Assembly (NCBI GenBank): GCA_017506865.1
Contig: JAFCMP010000510.1
Location: 765,669 to 829,668, forward strand
Source: Tribonema minus
Taxonomy: Eukaryota; Sar; Xanthophyceae; Tribonematales; Tribonemataceae
Direction of reading: 5' to 3'
Length of the DNA stretch: 64,000 bases
The notes below the pieces were generated by a model that ran no database searches, had not been told where the DNA came from, and worked only from the letters and a program-made list of their open reading frames with translations. Below are positions 44,067 through 56,000 of the stretch, piece by piece. The translations under genes and the position numbers were made by a program. Within the stretch, counting starts at the first letter, position 1; each line of letters begins with the position of its first letter.

Positions 44067-47000
44067 TCACAGCAGGTCGCCGCTGATGCGCGACACGACA
44101 ACGCCCCGCGCCGCTGCGAACACCGCCGCATAATTAACCACAACCTCCGTCGCATCCGCCGCCGCCGCCGCCGCCACCGCCACCGCCGCTGGCGCTGCAT
44201 CTGCTGCTGCCCCCGCAGCGAGTGCGACAGTGGCGGCGGCGGCGGCGGCGGCGCCGGCGGCAGCGGACGCACGCACTTGAACAACGGGGAGTTGTGGAGC
44301 GCTGCTGCTTTCGGTGAGGGGCAGGGGGGCGATGGGGGGGGGCGCGCGCGCCGCGGGCTGCGGCGGTACGCCGGCTGCGCGCGATGCCGCTGAGCGTTGG
44401 GGCACAGCAGTTCAGCAGAGGTGCAGAGGGAGTTCAGATGAGTTCAGCCAGTGTATTGGAGCAGTTCAGCACTAGTCTGCAAAAGTCCACAACAGTTCTG
44501 AGCAATGGGGAAGGATCACAGTTCAGCGGGGGTACAGAGGGAGTTCAGACAAGCTCAGCCAGTGCAATGGTGCATGTAAGTCGGTTGCACCGACACTGGC
44601 AAGTGCATCGGGACGATTGAGTCACAGTCCGCAAAGGTCCACTTCAGACGAGTTCAGCCAGTGCCATGGAACAATTCAGACACGGTCCGCAAGAAGCTTA
44701 CAACCAGTTCAGCGGGGGGGCGAGGAGTTCGACTCAAGCGGCGGCTGTGAAGAATTCAACACGGGGCCAGGTGCAGCTCATGGCGGTTCACCAGAATTGT
44801 GCATTGTGCGCTGATCACCCCTGTCCATGAGTACACGCGTGAACTGTGGACTGTGGACTGCAGTGCTCACCTGCGCCTGCAGCATTTCTGTAACTAAAAG
44901 TATGCAGATTTGCGGGTCTACTGTACTCGTGGAGTTGCGCATGCGCCAATGCCTCCAGGCATGCCGGCTGCCCGAAGTATTCCCATGGGCACGCATGTGC
45001 AGCAGCTGTACTCGCATGGACTGTGGACAGTGAACTGTTGACTGCAGTGCTCACCTGCGCCTGCAGCATCTCCATCAGCCCCTACCGACTAGGCTGCTAC
45101 ATGGGATTACCCCTTAGAAACACCGGGGCCTCCGTTATCCCTTTGCATCACCCCTTGGAAACACCCGGGCCCCCTTTTCCTTCATAATTTGAGTCTACCA
45201 GCACGTGCGTCAACTGTGGACTGTAGACTGCAGTGCTCACCTGCGTCTGCAGCATCTCTATGAGCCCCTGCAGCTCCGCGATGGCGGCGTCCTCGCTCTG
45301 CGCCACGCGAGGTGCGGCAGTGCACAGGGGGGAAAGAGGGGGGAGGGGGGGAGAGGGGGAGGGGACACTGAGACTGGTTGTACGCAGCTGGTGTATGGTA
45401 TGCTGGTCGCTGCGAGGCGTATTTAACCATACTTGAAGTAGAGGCACAATTTTGCACACTCATGAGCGTGTGTACATATTGCTGCGGCGTGACTCACACA
45501 TCAATGCTCAGTCACAACGCGAAAGCGCGCCTGCGTACTACCTTTAAGGTATAGGTATACTTCTATGTGCATGGACGCTTGGCGCAAACTCAAGATAATC
45601 CTACATCAGCTGATACATGCGCCGCTAACGCTAAATCGCACTTAACGTGACGAATAACGATGCGTGTTCATTGCACAACAAACGAGAATGTGGAGAGCCA
45701 CTTGAACTTCCACAGGCGCATTGCAAGCGCGCACTTCAAGTCTGTATGAGTGTATACTTCAATTGCCCAACGGCTCAACCGTGCGGCGATCTCATGTCTG
45801 CTCATCATGCGGAAGTGACAGTTGAAGGGCTTCTCGCCTTTCCTGGTGTCTTCAGTTTTTTTCTCTCCGTGAAGTCAACTTTCCGACGTCTTGGATTTTT
45901 GTCATCATTCTTTTACAAACACAATGTATGATATAGTCTAAGTATGCCATGGCAAATGTCAAGAGATACACATAGCTTATGTCGTGCGCACATGAGCGCA
46001 AGCTCGCTGTTTGAAACAGCGCCGTTTCACGCATGAAGTACAGTATAGTACACGATCAGTACACAATGGAGCCCGCCCCGTCTGCATCCTGTCTGTAGAT
46101 ACCTTTGTGAAATAGTGTGTTGTGTATGCTCGTAGCAGATATGACGCATACAAGCTCTGTGTACAACATGGTGCAGAAAATCTGGCAGGCTTCCGCCTCT
46201 CAAAAAGAGGTAGATACAGTACACGCACGCAGTACAGTACAGTACACTACCAGTACAAAACGGGGTCAGGGACCCACCTGCGAGGGGCGCCGGTGTATGC
46301 GGAATACGCCCTCCAGCTCCTGCATGGCTATCAAGCCGCTGTCCTGCCTGCGGCGCGCGGCAGCAACGATCAGCAGCAGGATGCGGGGGGGGGGGGGAGG
46401 GGGGTTGAGCCTGTTGATTGGCGACGTCTAGCGGGTCTGAGGGCCTTCACTGTGATGATGCTACCGGGGCATCACGTAGACAGGCTCCTGCATGGCTACC
46501 AAGCCGCTGCCCTGCCTGCCACGCACGGCGATAACGCTCAGCAGCAGGACACATGGGGGGGGGGGGCAGGGGGGGGTTGAGGCCTGCAAATGGCAACGCC
46601 TGGGGGGTGCCGGGGCCTTTACGGAGATTTAAAGAAGATGTTATCAGGGCATCATGGACCCCCATGTCTGGTGCGTCTGAGGTGCAGCACAAGTGGAATT
46701 AGAATCGCCATTGTTGTCGGCGTTGGATGCAGAGCTAGAGTTTGACTACAGTTGCGTGTGCATGCTGGCCACAGTACGTGGTATTATGATATTCTAGACC
46801 CCAAAGTATATACTTCTACTTTGGTACATACATGTGGCTACCCGCGCGGAGCTGCTACGTACCTTGAGTTTATCCGCTTGGCAAACTCTCACGATGATAT
46901 TTTCTGAGAAAAAGTACTGTTGCTCCATCACTGTATTTTGTGACCTATGTTCCCGGGTGCACTAGCTCGCAGATTGCGCCATGATGTCAACGCCGTGGGG

Positions 47001-50000
47001 AGTTGGAGGCTATGGCACAGCTTGAGCTCAAACGCTTGATTGAAATAATTTTTGCCTGCATGTTTGAGCCAATCAGCTGGCCTCCTGCACGTGCTATTGC
47101 GAACACTTCCATAACTTCAACTTGAAGTGACACTCACATTTTGGTCGGCGACCCAGCCCCCCCGTCGGCAGTGCCCAGCACAGTGACCTTGACCCCCTTC
47201 AGCAGCAGCCCGGAGGCGCCGATGGATGAGCGCTGCTGCCTGTTTGGGCTGAGCGCTGCTGCAGCAGCGTTTCGCTGAGCACTGCTGCTGCTCCTGCTGC
47301 TGCTGCTGCTGCTGTTGCTGCTGTGGCGGTGGCCGGCGCTGCTGCCGCGAGCGCCGCCGCTGCTGCCGCCGCCGCCGGATGCCGATGCCGCCGCCGCCGC
47401 CGCCGCCGCCGCCGCTGCCGTCGCTGTCGCTGCTGCCGCCGCGCACATGAGCGCGGCGCACGCCGCCTGTAGGGCGCGTCAATGCATGTTGGCTGCGCAG
47501 TTAGTGCTGGAGCATGTGGCGGGCCTGCCTGCACGCTGAGCATCGCTGCTGCTGCTGCCGTCGCCGCAGCTGCTGTGTGAACATGATCGTCGCTGCATGT
47601 GCTCAAGTAAGTCAACTTTTACATGCGCCAGGCTGATGCGGGGTGCGCAGAAATGATTTGGTGGCTGAAGCTGTGCCATAGTCGTGCCGCAGACGCACAG
47701 GCATCCCCCCCACACACACCCACCCCGCCTGCCTCCCCCATCCCGTCACAATGGCTCGAATGTGGCGAAGTCGGCGCCACAAGCCAAAAAACAGAAACCA
47801 GCAGCGGCATGAAACAACACGAAGCAAACGGACAGTGAATCTCAACTTGGTCAACTTCAACCTGGCTGAGGTGGTGACAGAGCTTGCTACATTGTGACTT
47901 TTTCTTCCTCGAGCACCGTACTTCGACGCGCTGACTTGACTGACGCTGGCACGCGGGCAATGCTTGTTGCCTTTTCTTTTCAAATGTCTTCCTTCTCACC
48001 TCCCTCTCCGCCAGTATCACGATGGCAGCGATGTCGTAGCACGTGACGGCGTGCAGCAGCAGCATGGGCGCCATGCGCAGCGTGCCGTCGTGCGCGAGTG
48101 CCGCAGCGGGCCTGCGCAATGAGCGGCAGTTACACAATGAATCTTGAATCAACATGTTGTCGTTTCATGAATATGCGCAGCGTGCCGTCGTGCGCGAGTG
48201 CCGCAGCGGGCCTGCGCAATGAACGGCAGTTACACAATCGTTCATGAATCATGAACCAATATACGTTGTCGTTCTTGGATAATCTGATGCCATGCGCCGC
48301 GTGCCGTCGTGCGTGAGCGCCGCGGCGGGCCTGCACAATCAACAGCAGGTACACAATCATTCGTGAATCATGAATCAACATGTTGTCGTTTCATGAATGT
48401 GCGCAGCGTGCCGTTGCGCGCTAGCACCGCGGCGGGTCTGCGCAATGAACGGCAGGTACACAATCAGTCATGAATCGATGAATCGACGACTGGTTTGTGC
48501 ACAAACGACTGCTTGCCAGTGACGCGGCTTTTCTTTTTTGCGAGCGCCGCGGCAGGTCTGGGCAATGACTGGCAAGTGCACTTTCGTTCATGATCATGAA
48601 TCAGCACACATTGTCGGTGCATGACAGATTTCATGCCATGCGCAGTGTGCCATCGTGCGCGAGCGCCGAGGCAGGCGTGCACAATTGCAGTTACATGATC
48701 ACGCCAGAATCGTGACTCAATACAGAGCAGTTTGAAATAAACAACATGTACGCTTTGAAGAACCGTGAGCTACCATAAACTTGAAGTTTATACATACCCA
48801 GTAGTGGTGCTGGACATTGCGGCGACCTCGCGTCGAACGCGCTGCGCGCGCGCCTCCGCCACCGACATGGCCTGCCCGTTGACCCCTGCAGCAGCCGACA
48901 GCCAGATGTACGGTTGGGACTAGTTAGTGTGGACATGACATTTTTATTAGTTAGGGTGTCAGAACGAGTTCAGCCCATGGTTAGGATCAGTGTCAGAATG
49001 AGTTCAGCGTAGGGTTTGAGCTGAGTAGGGTTGGTGACGTGGCCTGCCCGTCGACCCCTGCGGCGGCGGGGCGGTGCAGGGCTAGGTTAGGGGTAGCCAA
49101 GCTCAGGGTCAGAGCCAGGGTCAGCTTGTACAGGAGACCCCTTCGCTGGAAAGCGGTGCTGCTGGGAAATGGTGCAAGTGCGGTCGAGGTCGAGCAGGCG
49201 TCATGACCCTACCCCTAACCCTAACCCTAACCCTAAGTGGCGGAGGCATCCACATGCATGGTCTAAGGTGAGGGCTTGCGGGAGTCAGAAAACAGTGAGG
49301 GTTGGGGATGAGGTTAGGTAGGGTTAGGGTTAGGGTTAGTTTGGGTAAGGGTTAGGGTTAGGGTTAGGATTAGGGTTAGCCTAACCCTAACCCCAAGGTT
49401 CTAAATACAGCTCAACAGTCCACGCAATCAGATTGGAGCAGCCGGTGCGCGCGCAGAGGGGTTCAGCAGCAACAAGGGTTGGCAGTCTCCTCATGTGCTG
49501 AGTGAGTGCGGCTGCTGAGCATTTAGTTAGGGCATTGTACGTATGGACTTGTATTTATAAGGGCCCAAGGGAGGCCGGGTTGCCTATGCAATCGAAAAGC
49601 TTGCGTCAACGCAGCAGCCTAGTCTGCGCTGTGCCCTAGGAGTTTGGATACCGGCGCCGAAACACAGCCCAGCATTCGCGCTCCACGTGTGTATGCCATG
49701 ATGCGCTCCGCCAACTCCCGCGCCAGCGATATGCTCAGCTCAATGTGGATCTGGCGCTTAGCTAACCCGGCCTTGCGTAACACATCTGCCATTGTACTGC
49801 AGCGCGCGTGCGTGCAACACCGTGACCGGGAGCGCTCGGGGCTCACAGTTGCGTACACCCCGTGTCACCACTTTCATCAGCAGTGGTGACACACGTGCGG
49901 TTCTGTTAACACGCGTAGATGAAACACCAACTCTGGCGTTGACCGCTTGTGATCATCCTGAAGTGCTCACAACTGGCGATAGGTGCCACGCCGCCCTGCG

Positions 50001-53000
50001 GGTGGCAGGGGCCGCAGAATAGACAGGGATCGCATACGTACATGCCCTGCGCCTGTAACCCTCTCTCAGTCCTCTTGAAAGCATACCTGGGGCTGTTTGT
50101 GACACAGAAGAGCTTAGGGTTAGGGTTGGGTTTAGTGTTACGGTTAGGGTTAGGGTTAGGGTTAGGGTTAGGGTTAGGGGTAGGGTTAGCACAATGGTGC
50201 TGAATCAAGTGATTGCTGTCTGTCTGTCGGGCCTGCCGTACTGGAGGAAGAGCCCAACTATCATAGCGATGTACTTGCTATTAATTCTTGCTCAGGTGTG
50301 CTTGTTCCAGCGGGTCTGCCTTGCTAGCTTCAGCTCAAGAGGCGGAGACTTTCATAAATGCGTCAGGTTGTTTACAGGCATCTGCTCCCATTGAGCTGGT
50401 GCACGCGTCCCGCTACTGCTACTTCACACTTGAGGTACATGAGAAATTTAATGCACATCATTTCTGCAGCAGCGCTCACCGGACAGCAGCGCCAGCCGCA
50501 CGTCCTCCATAAATTAGGGTTGGGTGAGCATGTGCATACACCTCACACTTGAAGTACACTAAAAGACATTGAGGCACGTCACTTCTGCAGCAGCGCTCAC
50601 CGGACAGCAGCGCCAGCCGTACGTTTCCCATGGGTCAGGGTCAGGGTGAGCCTGTACATATACTTCATGTTTGAAATGTGTGAGAAGACATTGAGGCATG
50701 TCACTTCTGCAGCAGCGCTCACCGGACAGCAGCGCCAGCCGCACGTCCTCCATGGTGACCACGGCGCTGGCGCGCCTGGCCTGCGCAGCATCAGGGCAGC
50801 AACGCTCAGCGTTAGGTTTGAGCGCCGCTGTGCGTCATACCTGCTGTGTATCATGCCTAATGCTAACCCTAACCTTGACACTATACCTCATCCCAACCCT
50901 CACCCTAACCATAACCCCAACCATACAGCAGGGCGGCAGCGCTCAGCGTCAGGTTGAGCGCTGCTGTGTGTATCATACCCAACGCATAACCTTAACCTTA
51001 ACTCAAACTCTGGCCCCAACCCTGACCCGCTCGCGCACCTGGCCTGCGCAGCATCAGGGCAGCAGCGCTCAGCATTAGGTTGAACGCAGCTTGCGGATGA
51101 TCCTCCGAGCACCGTGACATCTTGAGGCAAGCAGTGCAGGCACGACGCGGTGACTCCTACCCTCATCCCAACCCAAAAACCCTCCCGCGCAGATTGTGCA
51201 AGTGTACGCCTGTTTGGATGCGTTCCCAACTCGTACCCTAACCCTACGCCTCGTCCTGATGCATGATGTAGCACCGCTCTAGTATCCACAGCCGCCGATA
51301 TGAGCGAAGACCAACTCATCAAAAGACTCGTGGCCGAGTCTCTAGACTCGGCTCGCCTTCATCTGACGCTAACGCTGTGCGCAAAGTTTGTTAAACAAGA
51401 CTCGTGGCCGAGATTAGAGAACTCTACTCGCCTTCATGCGCTTCTCCAGCAGTGAGAAGACGTGCGTCTTGTGCTTGACGCGCGCCGCGTGCAGCAGCGC
51501 GTCGACCAGCGGGTTGCGCAGCGCGGCGGGGATGAGCCGGTGCTTGACGCCACGCCGCGCCATGAGCGCTGCCTCCGCAGCCACCTGTTGAAGTGACGAT
51601 GGCAAAGCATGAGGGACGGGCATAGCATCAGGAGAAACGCAAGGACTAAACAATGTGTAACAATGTGTTGTGGGTTGTGTAACGTGGCTGGGACGAGCCT
51701 GTGCTTGACGCCGCGCCGCGCCATGAGCGCTGCCTCCGCCGCCACCTGTTGAATTTGAAATTGCGTGAGGGGCGGCGCGCAGCATCAGACACTGACGGAA
51801 CTAAACACCGTGGCAGAGTAGGACACCCAAGGTGGACCCAATGCAAAGTGCAGAACAGCACTAGACCAGGGCAGGCTGGTATTGCAAAGAAGTGATTATT
51901 GTGCAGGTGCTTGTGCAAGCGGAGAAATAGCCCTGAGTCAGGGTCGGAACAGTACCGGACTGGTGCTGGAACATGCAGTAGTGGACATACAGGAGAAACT
52001 GCCAGAATGGAGAAACCTGTGTAGGTATGCATGCACATGCAAGTAGGGTATGTAGGTATCATACTCCGTCAGAAACGAAAGGACAGGCCAGGAGATGTGT
52101 CAGCAGGTTGCGCAACGCAGCAGGACCGGGCCTGTGCCGCGCCTCCTCGACGCGCCGTCGCAGTGAGCGCTGCCAAAGCGCAACTACTGTCGGTTCGCGG
52201 TGCGCGCTTCGGGTTGCTAGGATGCGTCAGGGCAAGTGGCTGTGACAACTGCGAGCAGCAACGTGTGCCCACCATCAGGCTGAGCGCTGCAGCGGGGCGA
52301 GCGCTGCCTCCGCAGCGACCTGCCGAACGAGGGACGCGGTTGAGATGCGCATCTGAAGTAGGATGTGTTGCTTGGTGTGGCGCGAAAGGGTGGGTTCAGC
52401 GGCTTGAAAGATGCAGCTGCTTCAAGTTGCGCCGTGCTGTACCATGAGCGCGCTGCCATTGCAACGACCCGTTGAGTGCAGACCGCGTCCAGGATGCACA
52501 TGAGCGTCGGGATGCGGCTAGGGCTAGGGCTAGGGCTAGATGCTCGGTGGCCGCGTCGCGCAGTGGCTCGTTTGCCATCGCGCTGGGCAATGCATCGCGC
52601 ATGATGCCACGATACTGTAAGCTAGTTGGAGCCAGATGATGTAAGCTCGTTGGAGCCAACCAAGATTTTGGAATAGGTGAGGGCCACTTGACACACACAA
52701 GGGGCGCGGTAGGGGGAAGGGGGGGGGGGGTACATGTATCGTTCACCTTTTCGTCCTCCATGCCCTGGTGCTCGCTGTGTTGATTCCCCTGGCGGTGGCG
52801 GTGCGAAGCGATGCTGCGGCTGCCCGCCAGCGTGCTGCTGGCGATACTGCTCGCACCCCCCATGACGCTGCAGCGGGAAGTCGCCGAAAGAGCGCGTGCG
52901 ATGCACACAAACTGTAACTGCGCGCTGTAACCGTCAGTGTGAGCAACTTGAAGGGCTGGTGAGGGCTGACGCTGCAGCAGGAAGTTGCAGAAACGGCGCG

Positions 53001-56000
53001 TGTGACGCACGTACTGCAACTGCGCTGTGAACTGTCAGTGTGAGCAGCGCTGCCGCGCCCGGTGCGCTGCGGTGGGATGTTGTGAAAGGCGCGTGTGATG
53101 CACCATGGCGGAACTGCCATCTCAAATCGTATACATACCCAGCTGGTGCGCATACATGCATACATACCCTGGCCGCACAGCCCGACTCCCCGTGACGCAG
53201 CAGTGGGAAGCTGCAGAACGGCACGTGGTGAAATACGCATACTTCAAAAATGAAGTATGGTGTTGCTGTTGAAGCCCATACGTGCCTAGCTGGTGCGCAT
53301 ACACGCATGTGTACCCTGGTGTGCTCACATGCAGACTTAACGCGGTGCATGCCCGCACCATCACGCCTGGTGTCTATTGAAGCACATACAATACTTCGAA
53401 GTACAATTTTTGTGATTAATAGTGTGTGCGGAAGCGTTCATTACGATGTAGAAGTAGTGTGTGTATGAGCGTTCGCACATATGCCCCAGAGTACAATGCC
53501 GCAGAGCATGCATGCATACCTGCTGCGTATACATGCATGCAAACCTACCCCGGTGTGCACACGTACAAGCATTCCCCAATGCGTATCCGTGCAATCATGC
53601 CTCGGTGAGTATGGCGCTACATACAACATCAACTGTGTGTGTGTGTTAGCGTTCACATGTGCTTCCAGAGCAGTACCAACTGTGTGTGTGCAAGCGTGCA
53701 TATAGGCTTCCAGAGCATAATGCCTCACAGTATGCTTGCATACCTGATGCTTGCACAGTTGCTAGCCTACCAGCTACTTAGTACTCTGCTACAGCTGTGT
53801 GCGGTGTGTACCTGCACAATCACACTTGCTGCGTATCGCAGTACATACGACGCCAATTTTTGTTGGGGTATACTGTGTGAGTGTCAGCGTCCATTACGAT
53901 ATAGAGGTAGTGCATGTGCAACTGTTCATGTTCGCTTCCAGGGAACACGCAACATGCCTCAAAGTATGCTTGCATACCTGGTGCTTGCGCAGTGGCTCGC
54001 GTCGTCCGATGCTGCCAGAATGCGGGCGCGGCTGCTGCGCAAACGCAGAGAGTCACGGATGGAGTCGGGGTCAGGGTCAGAGTCAGAGTGAACGCGTCAG
54101 CGTGATCAGTGTGTCCATAAACGCAGAGAGTCATGGAGCAGGGAGCCAGGGTCACAGCGAGGGGTGGGATTGGGTCAGGCTCAGGGTTGGTATTTTGTCA
54201 CGATCATCAACCGCAAGACTTCATAAATGTAGTTGCGGTAACGCATTCGAAGGAGTAGCGAGGGTTATCTGTCCCTTGTCGCAGCGCGCGCAAGCTCTGG
54301 TACGTCACCAGTTGCAGTACTGGCAGCCCGCACATTCGCCGCCCGCCGGCGACGGCGACGGTGCAACCCAACCTCGACTCTGGTGAAACCGCGCCGCGTT
54401 GCTTCGAGTGCAGGGCTTGCGCCTTGCACAGCGTACACTTCTGGATGCCTATTCTTGCCGAGGCCGGAGGAACGATCGTGATTACACAGTGATTACACAG
54501 AAGTATACGTGACAACTGGGCAACGCTCGAATGACGTCGCGAAGCATGTACTTGCGGGCTCGAAGATACTCAATTGCAGCACGTAAAACAGCAACCACTC
54601 GTGCGCTCGGCGACAGCAGCGACTTGGGACGTGGCAGTTGGCGGTGGGTGCAGGAGGGTGATGTGTCTTGTAGGTGGTGCTCGAGCATGCTGAATGTCAT
54701 TGCCAGATGAGATATACACCAAGATGCTGCCACACATGTAGCACGCAGAAAGTAATCACTCACGCGCTGGGTGATAGCAGCGAAGGCTCCTTGGGAGGCC
54801 CGGTCCGGCGCCACAGCAGCTGCTGCGCCGTCATCTTGGCCTTGCTGCAGGCGCGAGCAATCAATTAGGGTTAGAGCTAGGATTAGGGTTAGCCCTAATC
54901 TTAGGGTTGGGTTTACGGCAGCGCTCAGGTACTGTGTGAAGCTGCTGCACCGTCGCCTTTGCCTTGCTGGAGGCGCGAGCGAGCGATCGGCGGCGGCAGT
55001 GTGAGCAACTTGAAGTTGCGCTGCAGATGCGTTAGATTGGCGCCGGCAGTGTGACGAGTGGCGCTGCAGGCGCGATCGATCGGCAGCGGTCGCGTGAGCA
55101 AGCGGTATGGCAGACGCGAACGCGATCGATCGGCGGCGGCAGTGTGAGCTGTGGCAATGTAGGGAGCTGCTGCTCACCAGCCTGTTGCTCCACACCGACA
55201 GAGGTGGATATCAAGGTGACCAATGCAATAGAAGGAACGACGCCAGTCGTGTGCTGATTGTATCGTGGTCCGTCTGCCGGCAACTGTAACTGCCGTAACC
55301 GTCGAGCGTGCACTACTGTCATATGCTCCAGCAGAGCAGGTGGCGTTGCAGACACAATAGATTGGCGGTGGCAGAGTGGGCAAGTGGCGTTTCAGGCACG
55401 ATCGATCGGCAGCGGTCGTGTGCGCAAGGGGCGCCAGGGAAGACACCGCGTTCAGCCTCGTGCACAATGTAATGCTACCATGCAAGACTCCATATTGACG
55501 AGAGAAATAATTTGTGGGTTGAATTTCTTTAAAAAGTTCAACCGTTCAGACGCCTCATGCTTTCCAGAGGCAGCCCACTCACCGCATCTCGATGAGGAGA
55601 ACTTCAACGCCGACGCTGTCGACCTCATAGATCTCACGCCCATCTTCAACAAGTGGTCAAATTGCCTTCAAGTTCAACTGTGCAACTGCCTCACCCACGG
55701 CATCTCGTTGAGGAGGACTTCAACGCCGATGCAGCAAAACTCGTAGATCTCGTGTCTATCTTCAACAAGTGGTCAAATTAGGCTTGGACTTCACGTTCAA
55801 CTGCGCAACGCCTTACCTACCACATCTCGTTGAGGAGGACGCCAACGCCGAGTAAGAGTGAGGGCTACAGTAGTACGAGTATGCGCATCAGGCTTTCACC
55901 ACGAGTGCATTGTCAGTCCACCCTCCCCACACCTATTGGTCAATTGACTCAAATGGGACTTGCCTTCAAGTTGAAACCGTACGCACTTCAGCAGCACTTT

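Noticed and set aside
48155..48690. CRISPR-like array of regularly spaced repeats
   Set aside because: Repeats are diverged copies of an exon edge in a eukaryotic intron, with no spacers of fixed size and no cas genes.
49619..49858. 79-codon minus-strand open frame as a small gene
   Set aside because: Its last 57 codons are the tail of the LINE reading frame; the upstream codons are unrelated flanking DNA joined by 5' truncation.
50723..50780. Histone-fold (TAF9-like) gene suggested by VTMEDVRLAL
   Set aside because: The match is one short exon; neighbouring exons, joined in phase, do not give a histone fold.
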